DNA of 64,000 nt from CSP1-4 sp963777975 (GTDB lineage Bacteria > Chloroflexota > Limnocylindria > Limnocylindrales > CSP1-4), in the NCBI GenBank assembly GCA_963777975.1, contig CAVZSO010000005.1, forward strand, positions 124,001 through 188,000. Reading direction: 5' to 3'. Shown piece after piece: positions 9,583 to 20,317 of this stretch; positions within the stretch are counted from its first letter, which is position 1, and each line of letters begins with the position of its first letter. The translations under genes and the position numbers were made by a program. The notes beneath the pieces were generated by a model, which did not search any database, had not been told where the DNA came from, and saw only the letters and a program-made list of their open reading frames with translations.

Positions 9583-10428
9583 ATGCGAGCGCGCCTCGGA
9601 GCGGGCTCCTGTCCCTGCCGGGCGTCGCCTGGCTGGCGATCTTCTTCCTGGTCCCGCTGGTCATCGTGCTGCGTCGTCAGCGTCGGCGACCACGACCGCT
9701 TCGGCCACATCGTGCTCGACAAGCCCGAGCCTGGATAACTACTCGGCGGCGCTCGACCCGATATTCCTGCCCACGGTCTGGAACTCGCTCCGCTACGCCG
9801 CCGCCACGACCGTCCTGTGCCTGATCATCGGCTATCCGGTCGCCTATTGGATCTCGCGCTACGGCGGCCGCCACAAGACGATCCTGCTCGTCCTCGTGAT
9901 GCTGCCATTCTGGACGAGCTATCTCATCCGGACCTATGCCTGGATCACCATCCTGCGCGACACGGGCGTCGTCAACTCCCTGCTCCAGTCCATCGGACTG
10001 ATCGATGAGCCGATCGTCCTGCTCAACACCGACCTGGCCGTCGTATTGGGCATGACCTACGGTTTCCTGCCCTTCGCCATCCTGCCCCTGTTCGTGTCCA
10101 TCGACCGCCTGGACGATGCCCTGGTCTCTGCGGCGCGCGACCTCTACGCGAGCGGCCGGTCGGCCTTCGTCCACGTGACGCTGCCCCTGACGATGCCGGG
10201 CATCGTGGCGGCATCGATCCTGACGTTCATCCCGGCCATCGGCGACTTCGTGACGCCCGACCTGCTCGGCGGAGCGCAGACGACGACCATCGCCAAGATC
10301 GTCCAGATCCAGTTCCTGGGCGCGCGCGACTGGCCGGCCGGTGCGGCCATCGGCTTCCTGCTCATGGCCGTGACCATCATCGCGTCGTTGGCGGTCATCC
10401 GCTCGCTGCGTCGCGAGGTCCTGGGCCG
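9583..10428 (+). CDS. potB: Polyamine-type ABC transporter permease 1 (frameshifted)
   Basis: Membrane permease of the PotB class with about six helices. The rebuilt protein reads LSLPGVAWLAIFFLVPLVIV, then SVGDHDRFGHIVLDKP, NYSAALDP and LPFWTSYLIRTYAWI. The cytoplasmic EAA-type loop contains SAARDLYASGRSAFVHVTLP. Breaks lie near 9604, 9670 and 9729; from 9750 on the frame is clean. No stop codon is visible before the next permease begins at 10429, so either a base was lost at the junction or the two permeases are fused. The end given is the start of potC. Confidence 0.82.
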
Positions 10429-11268
10429 ATGCATCGCGAGCGCAACCCGCTGCTGTCCGCCTACGCGATGCTCGTCTATGGCTTCCTGTTCCTGCCCATC
10501 GTCGTCCTCATCGTCTTCAGCTTCAACGACTCCGAGGCACAACTTCGCCTGGACCGGCTTCACGCTCGATTGGTATCCGGTCCTCTGTTCCAACGAGGAC
10601 ATGCTCGAGGCGCTTGCGGAACACGCTCGAGGTCGCCGTGCGTGGCGGTCGTCGTGTCGACGCTGCTCGGGACGCTGCTCGGCATCGGCCTGGCGCGGCT
10701 GCGCTCCCGCTACGTGGGCGGCCGTCCGAGACGCTCTCCTGCTGCCGATGGTGGCGCCCGAGATCATCCTCGGCATCAGCCTGCTGCTCTTCTTCTCGCA
10801 GCTCTTCTCGGCCAACGGCTCACTCGCCCAGATCTCGATCGCGCACATCACGTTCTGTGTCTCGTACGTGGCGGTCGTCGTCCGGGCCCGGGCGGTGAAC
10901 ATGGACCCGCACGTCCAGGAAGCCGCGCGGGACCTCGGCGCATCGGCCATGGGCGCCTTCTGGCTACGTGACGCTGCCACTCCTGGCGCCGGCCATCGCG
11001 GCCGGCGCCATGCTCGCCTTCGCCCTCTCGTTCGACGACCTGATCGTGACGACCTTCAACGCCGGACCTGGCTCGTCGACGCTGCCGTTGTACCTGTATT
11101 CGCGCATCAAGTTCGGCGTGACGCCGGAGATCAACGCCATCTCCACGATCATCGTCGCCGTCACCTGCGTCGCCATCCTGATCGCCTGGCGCTTCGGGCA
11201 GACGCGCAGCCAGGCGCGCCCGGCAGACGCGGACGTCGGCCAGACGGCGGCTTCGGCGAGCGGCCTGA
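10429..11268 (+). CDS. potC: Polyamine-type ABC transporter permease 2 (frameshifted)
   Basis: Second permease, PotC class. The start MHRERNPLLSAYAMLVYGFL leads into the first helix; further on are NFAWTGFTLDWY, LLPMVAPEIILGISLLLFF and the EAA loop EAARDLGASAMGAFW. Six breaks (about 10532, 10612, 10637, 10712, 10966 and 11262) are each explained by one extra base. The last one places a TGA at 11266-11268, 13 bp from the stop of the convergent demethylase gene. Without it the frame runs on to 11417 across the neighbour, which I consider artificial. Confidence 0.8.
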
Positions 11269-11281
11269 GCCTGCCGCGGCC

Positions 11282-12453
11282 TCAGCCGAGCGGGATGGCC
11301 TTCTTGGCGTCGAGGAAGGGGATGGCCGCCGTCCGGGCCGCCCAGCGGTCGCCGTCGGGGGCCAGGATCTCGAGCGGAGTCCCGGGCGCAGCGAGCTCGA
11401 TGGGCACCCAGACGTAGCCGATGTTGCGCTCCAGCCGCGGTGACCAGATGAGGTCGGTCAGGGTGCCGACCGGCTGCCCGTCGTGGAGTGCGGGACGCTT
11501 CTCGGCGATCTCGAACGAGAGCGCATCGCCGTCGACCTCGATGCCGACGAGCTTGCGGCTGACGCCGCGCTGGCGGATCTCCTCGAGGGCGGCCTTGCCG
11601 ATGTAGTCGGCGTCCTGGGTCTCGACCAGTCGCTCCAGGCCCATGACCTCGAAGGGGTTGTTGGCGATGGTCATGTCGGAGCCGTAGTTGAAGATGCCGG
11701 CCTCGATGCGGCGCGCCTCGCAGGGCGCGATCGGTCGGATGTCGTGCGGACGCCCGGCCTCCATGACCCGGTCCCAGAGGTCGCCGCCGCGCGACGGCGT
11801 CGCGCAGGTAGATCTCGTAGCCGACCTCGCCCGGTCCAGCCGGTCCGGCTGATGACCACCGGGATCCCGTCGAGCTCCGTCGTCATCGTCCAGTAGTACT
11901 TGATGTCGAGGACGGCGTCGCCGAAGAGCGTGCGCATGACGTCCTTCGACTTCGGGCCCTGGACCTGGATGGGATAGATCTCCGGCTCGCGGACCGTCAC
12001 GTCGAGCCCCGAGTTGATGGCCACGCCGCGCGCCCAGAGGCCGGCGTCGCTGTCGGCCAGGGCCAGCCACCAGCGATCCGCCTCGACGCGCAGCAGGACC
12101 GGGTCGTTGACGATGCCGCCGTCCTCGGCCGTGATGAGCACGTACTTGCCCTGGCCGACCGCGCACTTCGTGAGATCGCGACAGGTCAGCATGTTGGTGA
12201 AGGTCGATGCGTCCGGGCCGGTGATCTCGACGATCCGCTCGACCGACACGTCCCAGACCGTGACCGCGTTGAGGAGGTGCCAGTACTCCTCGATCGGGTC
12301 GGCGTAGTAGCCGGGCAGGTACATGTGGTTGTAGATGTCGTAGGCCGAGCAGCCGGCCGCCAGCGTGCGATCGAAGAACGGCGAGCGACGGTACCAGGGA
12401 CCGAAGTAGAGGGTGCTCGAGGTCGCCTGGGGGACGGTCTGGGTCGCGCTCAT
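11282..12453 (-). CDS. GcvT-family demethylase, DmdA-like (frameshifted)
   Basis: Folate-dependent one-carbon enzyme of the GcvT family, about 390 aa. The N-terminal folate-binding domain contains VWDVSVERIVEITGPDA, NMLTCRDLTK, GKYVLITAEDGGIVNDPVLL and YPIQVQGPKSKDVM; the C-terminal part has GSDMTIANNPFEVMGLERL. The set VERxVEITGPDA, DGGIVNDPVLL, QGPKS and NNPFE resembles the dimethylsulfoniopropionate demethylase branch more than glycine-cleavage T protein. Two single-base insertions around 11808 and 11830 interrupt it. Last gene of the six-gene minus-strand operon. The substrate may be DMSP, a betaine or a methylated amine. Confidence 0.78.
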
Positions 12454-12488
12454 GGAGTCTCCTTGCTGGGCGGGGACGGCCTGAAATC

Positions 12489-14739
12489 CTACGATGCTGG
12501 ACGTGTCGCAGTCGGCGCCTCGACGACGATCAGGGCGTCGACCGCGGTCGCCCGAGCGGGCCGGCGATGACCGGGTTGAGGTCGACCTCGCGCCACGCGG
12601 GATGTTCGATCATCGCGCGGCCGAGGTCGCAGATGAGCTGGGCCAGCGGGCCAGATCGGCCGCCGGGCGCCCGCGGACCCCGCGCAGGACCGGGGCGCCA
12701 CGCAGCTCGTCGATCATCTCCAGGGCATCGGTCGGGGTCAGCGGTGCCAGCCTGATGACGACGTCGTCGAGCACCTCGGCGAGCACGCCGCCGAGTCCGA
12801 CGAGCACGACCACCCCGAACTGCGGGTCACGGCGGGCGCCGACGATGACCTCCGTCCCGCCGGCGACCATGGCCTGGACGAGGACGCCACGGATCGTGGC
12901 TCCCGCCCGTCGACCCGCCCCGACGACCGCCGCCGACAGCGTCTCTGACGGCCTCCCGCGTCTCGCGAGGCCGAGGGCGACCGCGCCGACGTCGCTCTTG
13001 TGCGCCAGGTCGAGCGCGTCGAGCTTGACCACCACCGGCCAGCCCATCGCGGCCGCCGCATCGGCGGCCGCGTCGGCCGCCGCGGCCAGAGCGTCCTCCG
13101 CGGTCGACCGGCGTCGCTCGAGGGGGATGGCGCGCCAGGCGACGACGGGCAGCCCGAGCGCGCCCAGCGACCTCGAGGGACTCGCGCTCCGGCAAGGCCG
13201 TCACGCTCGACGCGCGCAGGCTCGAGCGCTGAGACGGAGCGGTCGTAGCCGTACGGCGTCCGGTCGGCGGCCAGCGCCGGCCAGGCCGCTCGCGCCGGTC
13301 CATCGACTGGCGCGACGCTCATGGCGGGCTTCCCACCACGCCAGCCGGGCGATGGCGGCGAAGGCCGGGACCGTGCCGCGCACGATGGGGATGCCGCCGG
13401 CGGCATCGAGCGCCTCCTGCAGCTCCGGGGATGCGTCACCGGAGGTCAGCGAGACGAAGACCGGCAGCACGTCCGGGTGGTCTGCGGTCGCCGTCGCCAG
13501 CTCACCGGCCAGCTCGAGGGCCAGGCTCAGCTCGCCGGCCTGCGAGCGGAAGGGGAAGTCGTGGACCAGGGCCAGCACGTCGTAGGCTCCAGAGCCGGTG
13601 AACGCCTCGAAGCAGGCGCGGTACGCCGGCGTGGCCTCGTCAGCCCCCCACGGATCCATGGGGTTGCCGATGTAGCCCAGGCTGGGCAGCGCGGCGGCGA
13701 TCGAGGCCCGCGCCGCATCGGGGACGTCGGGCAGGTCGATGCCGGTCCGCGTGGCGAGGTCGGCGATGAGCGAGCCCTCGCCGGTCGAGACGGTGACCAC
13801 GGCCGTCCGGCCTCGGCCAACGTGACGCCCGAGCCGGTGCGCGCCGGTGACCAGGGCGGCGGCCTCCAGCAGCTCGTCGAGGTCATCACAGCGGATCACG
13901 CCCGCCGCGCGCAGGGCCGCCTGGGTGACGCGATCTTCGCCGGCCAGCGATCCCGTATGCGCGACCGCCGCCGCCTGCGCCTGGGCGCTGCGGCCGACCT
14001 TGACGGCCAGGATCGGCTTGCCCATCGCGAGCGCCTGGTCGGCGAGGGCGAGGAACCGCTCGGGCCGCTTGAAGCCCTCGACGAACAGGACCACGGCGTC
14101 GGTCGAGGGGTCGTCGAGGCAGTAGGCCAGGTAGTCGCAGAGGTCGAGCACGACCTCCGAGCCGCAGCTCACGATGCGGCTCCAGCCGATGCGCGTGCCG
14201 GCGTGCATGAACGCGTCGGCGACGCTGCCCGACTGGGCGATGGCCGCCACGCCGCCACGCCGCATGAACGGATGGATCTCGTCGATGTACGTCGCGCAGC
14301 CGGTCGTGAGGTCGATGAGGCCCATGCAGTTGGGGCCGAGGATGGCGGTCCCGGTGGCGCGCGCGATCTCGGCCACCTCGGCCTGCATCCGCGCGGCCGC
14401 CTCGCCGCCCTCGACCACGCCGCCGCCTGGGATGACCACGGCCGGGACGCCGGCCGCGGCCGCCTCGCGCGTGAACGGCGCGGCGCGCAGCGGGTTCACG
14501 GCCAGCACGACGGTGTCCGGTACCTCGGGCAGCGAGGCCAGGTCCGGATGGCACGGCGTGCCGTCGATCTGGTCGTACTTCGGGTTCACGAAGTAGCAGC
14601 GCGTCGGAGCGCCGAGGAGCCGGATGTTGTCGCGGACGGTGGTCGCCAGGTCGCCCCGCGGCGAGGCGCCGACGATGGCCACCGAGCGAGGCGCGAAGAG
14701 CGCTCGGAGGTCGAAGCGGGGCTCGGCGGCGTCCGTCAC
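12489..14739 (-). CDS. ADP-forming acyl-CoA synthetase, alpha-beta fusion (frameshifted)
   Basis: Acetyl/acyl-CoA synthetase (ADP-forming) of about 750 aa, converting an acid, CoA and ATP to acyl-CoA. Order: CoA-binding Rossmann domain (APRSVAIVGASPRGD), succinyl-CoA-ligase-like domains with GPNCMGLIDL and the phospho-His region AVAHTGSLAGED, then an ATP-grasp domain with MGWPVVVKLDALDLAHKSDVG. Start is the GTG at 14739, overlapping the acyl-CoA dehydrogenase stop (GTGA). Frame breaks lie near 13170, in 12940-12965 and near 12560-12650; the C terminus (EVDLNPVIA) is typical of ATP-grasp_5. Clean between 13250 and 14739. Confidence 0.87.
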
Positions 14740-15950
14740 CCGACGACCCGATCGACCCCCCGTCGCTCGAGCGACCGGGCGATGATCAGGCGCTGGATCT
14801 CGGACGTGCCCTCCCAGATCCGATCGACCCGCAGCTCGCGCAGGTAGCGCTCGGGCGCGAAGGCGCGCATGTAGCCGCGGCCACCGAAGACCTGCACGAC
14901 CCGGTCGGCGCAGCGGTAGGCGGCCTCCGACGCGAAGAGCTTGGCGATCGACGCCTTGGCGTGGACGACCTTGGGGTCGGCGCCGGTGTCGGCCAGCCAG
15001 GCGCACTCGCGGGTCAGGGCGCGGGCCGCGGCGGCGTCGGCCGCCGAGTCGGCGAGCGGGAAGCTGACGCCCTGGAAGTCGTAGATGCGCTGCCCGAACT
15101 GGACCCGGCTCGTGGCCCACTCGACGGCCAGCGTCAGCAGCCGCTCCATCGCGCCGGTGCAGCGCGCGGCGATGTGGATGCGCTCCTCGACGAACCAGGC
15201 GTTGGTCAGCTCGTCGGCCTGGCCGACGCCACCGAGGACGGCCGAGTCGGGCACGCGCACGTCCTCGAGCGCGAACTGCGGGTGGCGGTCGGCGAAGGTG
15301 TGGGTGTGGTCGGGGTCGGCCAGGATGCGCAGGCCGGGCGTGTCGTAGTCGACCAGGAAGAGGGTCGCGCCTCGCGGCTCGCCGTCGGTGGCGAGGGCGT
15401 GGAAGATCATGAAGTCGGTGTTCTCGGGGCCGGTCACGAACCACTTCTCGCCGTTCAGGACCCACTCGCCGCTGGCCGCGTCGCGCACGGCGGTGGCGCG
15501 GATGCTCCGGGCGTCCGATCCCGCCTCGGGCTCGGTGATCGCATAGCTCCCCGATCGCTCGCCGCGCAGGCACGGATCGAGGTAGCGCGCGCGCTGCTCG
15601 GCGTCGCCGTGGACGAGCACGTTGTAGGCGTCGGGCACGAGCGTCCAGAGGCCGCCGGTCGACTGGCCGAACTGCTCGTGGACGAGGACCTGCTCGAGGA
15701 CCGACCAGCCTTGCCCGCCGTATGCGGTGGGGAAGGCGCCGCCGGCCAGGCCGGCCGCGATCGATCGCTCTCGCAGCTCGGCGCTGTCCTCGGCCGAGAC
15801 ACGTCCGCCGGCCCGTTCCAGCGCCTCTTCCCGTGGCTGGAGCTCCTCGACCACGAAGCGGCGTGCTCGGTCGCGGAGGTCCTCCTGCGCTGGCGTCAGG
15901 GCGAGGTCCACGGATCGCTCGTCGCACCTTCGATCGATCGTGCCGGGCAC
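14736..15950 (-). CDS. Acyl-CoA dehydrogenase
   Basis: FAD-dependent acyl-CoA dehydrogenase introducing the alpha-beta double bond in an acyl-CoA. About 400 aa, unbroken. Signature 1 YAITEPEAGSDARS, FAD/substrate stretch LNGEKWFVTGPEN, dimer motif QVFGGRGYMR and C-terminal RIWEGTSEIQRLIIARSL are all present. The GTG at 15950 is the longest start, but homology begins at VDLALTPAQEDLRDRARRF, so the GTG at 15911 is an alternative. It lies between the CrtI-like oxidoreductase and the CoA synthetase, with which it overlaps by 4 bp. In this setting it could act on the acyl-CoA made by that synthetase, as DmdC does. Confidence 0.92.
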   Translation of the reverse strand: MPGTIDRRCDERSVDLALTPAQEDLRDRARRFVVEELQPREEALERAGGRVSAEDSAELRERSIAAGLAGGAFPTAYGGQGWSVLEQVLVHEQFGQSTGGLWTLVPDAYNVLVHGDAEQRARYLDPCLRGERSGSYAITEPEAGSDARSIRATAVRDAASGEWVLNGEKWFVTGPENTDFMIFHALATDGEPRGATLFLVDYDTPGLRILADPDHTHTFADRHPQFALEDVRVPDSAVLGGVGQADELTNAWFVEERIHIAARCTGAMERLLTLAVEWATSRVQFGQRIYDFQGVSFPLADSAADAAAARALTRECAWLADTGADPKVVHAKASIAKLFASEAAYRCADRVVQVFGGRGYMRAFAPERYLRELRVDRIWEGTSEIQRLIIARSLERRGVDRVVG

Positions 15951-15959
15951 GACCGTCGG

Positions 15960-17587
15960 TCAGGCGCGCCCTCCGGTGCGGGCGCGATCCTTGAGGATCT
16001 GACCGGCCGCCAGCTTGCCCGGCGCGCCCATCACGCAGCCGCCCGGATGGGTCCCCGAGCCGCACTGGTAGTAGCCGTCGATCGGGGTCCGGTACTGCGA
16101 CCAGCCGGGGGCCGGGCGGAAGAAGAACATCTGGGGCGCCAGGAACTCGCCGGCGAAGATGTTGCCCTCCGAGAGGCCCACGGTGCGCTCGATGTCGAGC
16201 GGCGTGCGCACCTCGCGCTGCAGGACGAGGTCGCCGAAGCCCGGGAAGAACGACTCCAGCGTGGCCTGGACGGTGTCGCCGAGGTTGCTCCTTCTCGGTG
16301 TCCCAGTCGCTCTCGCGCAGGTGGTACGGCGCGTACTGGATGAAGCAGCTCATGACCGCCTTGCCCGGCGGCGCCATGTCCGGATCGACCTCCGACTGGA
16401 TGGCGGTGTCGATGTACGGCCGCTTCGAGTACCAGCCGTACTTGGCATCGTCGATAGGCCCGCTCGAGGTACTCCATCGAGGGGCCGATGTTGGTGAAGC
16501 CGCGGTACTGGTCGGTCCGATCGCCCAGCGCCGGGTACTTCGGCGGCGCGTCGAGCGCGAAGTTGACCTTGGCCGAGGTGCCCTGGAAGCGGAAGCGCCG
16601 GATGTTCTCGACGAGGTCCGTGGGCAGCTCGCGCGGCTCGACCAGCTCCATGAAGGTGCGTCGCGGGTCGAGCGCGGACACGACGACCGGCGCCAGGAAC
16701 TCGGTGCCGTCGGCGAGGGCGACGCCGGTCGCCCGACCGTCCCGGGTGATGACGTGATCGACGGCGGAGTCGAGCCGGATCTCCGCACCCAGCGCCTGGG
16801 CGGCGCGCGAGAGGACCTGCGTGAAGCCGCCGTTGCCGCGCTTGTGGAACGACCAGGCGCCCATCTCGCCATCGTGCTCACCGAGGATGTGGTAGAGCAG
16901 GACGAGCCCCGAACCCTGGGAATAGGGCCCGACCTTGGTGCCGATGATGCTCGACGAGGCCAGGTAGCCCTTCAGGATGTCCGACTCGAAGTAGTCGTCC
17001 AGGAAGTCGGCGGCCGAGCCGGTCAGCAGGCGGACCGCGTCATGGAGCACCTTGCGGTCCATCTTCCGGAAGCGCTGACCGAGGGCGGCCAGCGCGACGA
17101 GCTCCTCCGGGTCGTCGCTGAAGATGTCCGGCGGGACCTGGTCCAGCAGCGGCTTGAGCGCCCGCAGCACCTGGTTGACGTCGTGGTTGAAGGCGTCGTA
17201 GGCGTCGGCGTCGTGCGGGCTGTGGCGGGCGATCTCCTTGAGGTTCTCGCCGTGGTCCTGGCCGAGCAGCAGGTAGTCGCCGTTCTCCATCGGACAGAAG
17301 GTCGTCGGCATGAGGATGGGCATGAAGCCGTGCTTGACGAGGTCGAGGTCCTGGACGATGTCGGGGCGGAGCAGGCTCAGGGCGTACGAGAAGGTCGTGA
17401 ACCAGAAGCCCGGCCGCAGCTCCTCCGTGATGGCCGCGCCACCGACGAACGGGCGGCGCTCGAGGATCAGCGTGCGCAGGCCGGCCTTGGCCAGGTACGA
17501 CCCGTTGACGAGGCCGTTGTGGCCGCCGCCGATGACGATCGCGTCGTAGCTTCGGTCGGCCTTCGTGGTGGCCTTCGTCTTGGGCAT
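15960..17587 (-). CDS. Phytoene-desaturase-like FAD oxidoreductase (two frameshifts)
   Basis: NAD(P)/FAD-dependent oxidoreductase of the CrtI/amine-oxidase superfamily, about 540 aa. The dinucleotide-binding motif is IVIGGGHNGLVNGSYLAKAG with ERRPFVGGAA following. The C terminus has DGYYQCGSGTHPGGCVMGAPG, the family's FAD-binding end. Extra C residues near 16455 (after LERAY) and 16291 (after TEKE) break the frame; without them DDAKYGWYSKRPYIDTAIQS and NLGDTVQATLESFFPGFGDL join in place. There are no other carotenoid genes nearby, so a role in the surrounding catabolic operon is more likely than carotenoid synthesis. Starts 2 bp from the end of the preceding gene. Confidence 0.82.
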
Positions 17588-17588
17588 C

Positions 17589-18789
17589 TCAGGCCGTCCT
17601 TCGCTCGGGGTTGAAGAGTGGCAGGCGCGTCACGTTCGCGTCGAAGTATTCGTAGCGGTGATTGACGGCCAGCTCGAGCTTGACGCGCGAGCCCGGCGCC
17701 AGGCGGTCGAGCGGCACCCGGGCCAGCGCGATGTGGCGCTGCAGCATCGGCGAGTACATCTGGCTGGTGGCGTAGCCGAGCTGGTTCAGCTCGTCGTCGT
17801 AGATGTAGTACTCGTCCTGGATGGGCGTGTGGTCCTTGGGCGGGATGAGGCCGGCCCCATCGTAGATCCGGTCGTACTCGCGCCAGTCGACGACGAGGCC
17901 GGTCAGCTTCCAGCGCGAGGTCTTGTCCGCCAGCTCGCGGCGGATGGCGTCGCGCCCGATGAAGAGCCGGTCGTCGGCCTCGATCCCACGCAGCATCCAG
18001 CCCAGGCCGAGCTCGACCGGCGTCGTGCGCTCGGCATCCGTCCACGCGAAGCGGCTCGACTGGAAGTCGACGTCGAGGAGGACGAGACCAGCCTCGATGC
18101 GCGCCATGTACAGGGCGGTCATGCCGATGGGGATGACGTGGCGACCGCGACCGGCTGCCCAGACCGCGTCCCAGAGGCGCCAGGGCATCCTCGCTCCTGA
18201 CCCAGATCTCGTAGCCCAGGTCGCCGGTGTAGCCGGTCCTCGAGACGCGCACGGGGATCTTGCCGATCTTGGTCGCCAGGTGGCCGAAGTAGGGCAGCTC
18301 GGCGACGCCTCGGGCGATCGGCGCCAGGAGGTCGCGCGCCCGCGGACCCTGGACGGCGAGCACGGCCCACTGGTCGGAGACGTCCTCGATGCCGACGTCG
18401 AGCCGGCCGACGAGCGCCTCGAAGTAGGCCAGGTTCGGCTCGGCCGCCGTGAGCAGGTACTCGTCCTTGGCGTGGCGCAGGACGACGCCGTCCTCGACCA
18501 CGAAGCCGCGGTCGTCGCACCAGGCGGTGTACTGCGCGTGGCCGGGCTGGCAGGTCCGGATGTCGCGCGCCAGCACGCCGGCCAGGAAGCGCTCGGCGTC
18601 GGGCCCGGCGATGCGGTACTTGTAGAGCGGCGACGAGTCGAAGAGGCCGGCGCTGTTGCGGATGGCGAAGTACTCGAACTTCTCCGACATCTGATAGCGG
18701 GTCGCAGCCAGGTGGTTCGACCAGTGCTCCCAGAGGCCGGTCTCGTTGAGCGGGGCAAGGCGCTCGTAGAAGGGCGTGGTCCGGATCAT
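17589..18789 (-). CDS. GcvT-family aminomethyltransferase (one frameshift)
   Basis: Second folate-binding GcvT-type protein of the operon, about 400 aa, clearly different from the DmdA-like one. It reads ATRYQMSEKFEYFAIRNSAG, LFDSSPLYKYRIAGPDAERF, VLAVQGPRARDLL and SRTGYTGDLGYEIWVRSEDA, then ALYMARIEAGLVLLDVDF and a C-terminal barrel ending near RLPLFNPERRTA. One extra C near 18185 (after EDALA) interrupts it. Members of this family demethylate glycine derivatives, sarcosine or related amines with tetrahydrofolate as acceptor. The ten-bp gap to the aminotransferase upstream suggests co-transcription. Confidence 0.85.
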
Positions 18790-18799
18790 GGGCGGCTCG

Positions 18800-20183
18800 C
18801 TAGCCGGTGGCCTGGCCGGCCGTCGGGCGGTCCACCGCCGAGGCCGGCGTCGCTCTGCCCGCTCGAGCCTCCAGGGCGGCGTCGAGCGCGACCTCGAAGA
18901 TGCCGACGACGCGATCGACGGTGTCGCCGGCGGCGTGCGATTCGGACAGGAACCACGGCTCGCGCGAGTCCGGTTCCGGCATGGCGCCGCGCAGGATCAT
19001 CTGCCAGACGACCTCGTCGTAGAGGTCGTGGTCGGTGTCGACCCAGCCGCGATAGTCGGTCGGCGCCGCCTCCGCGAAGACGATGCCGAACATGATGGGA
19101 TGGCCGCTGAACGCGTGCGGGACGCTCCGCTCGGTCATCACCTCGTGGAGGCCCGCCTGCAGGCGCCGGCCGGTGCCATCGATGATGGCCAGGGCGTCGG
19201 TGTCTCGCAGGATGCGCAGGGTGGCCACGGCCGCCGACGCTGCGATGCGGTTCCCGGCGTACGTGCCGCCATGGCTGACCCGCTCTGGGAGGAGGCTCAT
19301 CACGTCCCGTCGCCCGCCGAAGGCGGCGGCAGGATAACCGTTGGCCAATGCCTTGGCGTACGTGGCGAGGTCCGGCGTCACGCCATACAGCGCGGCCGCC
19401 CCGCCGCGCGCCAGGCGGAAGCCCGTCTTGATCTCGTCGAAGATGAGCAGCGCCCCGGATGCGCTGGTCAGCGCCCGAACGCCCTCCAGGAAACCGGGCT
19501 GCGGCAGCAGCGCCTGGGCATTGCCGAGGATCGGCTCGACGATGACCGCCGCGATCTGCTCGCCGTCGCGCTCGAAGACACGGCGCAGCGCGTCGAGATC
19601 GTTGAACGGGACCGGGATCATGGTCGTGGCGATGACCTCGGGGATGCCGCGGCCGCGCACGATGCGGATCGGGTCAGCCCGGTCGCCGAGCTCGGTCGCC
19701 TCGTCGGGTGAGACGAGCGCGTAGTCATGCACGCCGTGGTACTGGCCCTCGAACTTGACGATCCGGTCGCGTCCGGTGAACGCCCGTGCGAGGCGCATCG
19801 CATGCATCGTCGCCTCGGTGCCCGAGACCGTCAGTCGGGCCATGTCACAGAACGTCAGCTCGGTGATCAGCTCGCAGGCCTGGACCTCGTCCTCGCTGGT
19901 CAGGCTGAAGCTGACGCCACGCGACAGTCGCTCGATGACATGGGCGTCCACCCGCTCGTCGGCATGGCCGAGGATGGCCGGACCGTAGCCCATGCGCAGG
20001 TCGATGTACTCGTTGCCGTCGATGTCCCAGATCGTGGCGCCCTTGCCACGGTCGATGTAGACCGTGTCCGCATCCCAGATCCGGAAGTTCGAGTCGGTCC
20101 CGCCGGGCATGACGCGCAGCGCGCGACGGTACATCTCGGCTCTGGCGTTCGCGGGCGAGCGGAGGCAAGGGCTTGACGGTCAT
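18800..20183 (-). CDS. Class III aminotransferase, glutamate-1-semialdehyde aminomutase-like
   Basis: PLP enzyme of about 460 aa in the HemL/class III aminotransferase family. Motifs: ALRVMPGGTDSNFR, LTVSGTEATMHAMRLARA, FEGQYHGVHDYAL, ALLIFDEIKTGFR and the PLP-lysine region TYAKALANGYPAAAFGG. The body from 20134 is unbroken. The likely start is the ATG at 20183 (MTVKPLPPLAR), joined through one extra G near 20150, giving ANARAEMYRRAL. First gene of the catabolic operon, and divergent from the GlcD-like gene across a 134-bp spacer with an inverted repeat. The operon context argues for an aminotransferase or aminomutase in catabolism, not haem synthesis. Confidence 0.85.
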
Positions 20184-20233
20184 GCCGGGCTCCAAGAGGG
20201 CGACTCGGGGCTGCTTCTGACGCGAGATTCGTG

Positions 20234-20260
20234 GGATTCGCCGCGAAACGTTGCGAATCC
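20234..20260. promoter_or_regulatory. Inverted repeat in a divergent promoter region
   Basis: Perfect 8-bp arms GGATTCGC (20234-20241) and GCGAATCC (20253-20260) separated by 11 bp. Nested inside is a second dyad, TTCGC-C-GCGAA (20237-20247). It sits midway between the divergent starts of the aminotransferase operon (20183) and the GlcD-like gene (20318), the expected place for an operator controlling both. The regulator is not in the window. Confidence 0.5.
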
Positions 20261-20317
20261 TGTGGTGACCTGGGCCCGATTGTACCCAACCCGCAAGGCG
20301 CGCCTATCATCGGGACG

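Noticed and set aside
13201..16881. A single 1226-codon minus-strand frame suggesting a giant fusion
   Set aside because: It joins parts of the CrtI-like gene, an out-of-frame stretch across the acyl-CoA dehydrogenase, and the CoA synthetase. Conserved starts and stops inside show three separate genes.
18800..20183. Haem biosynthesis hemL
   Set aside because: Similarity to the HemL family is clear, but no other tetrapyrrole gene is nearby and the operon is catabolic; I left the symbol blank.
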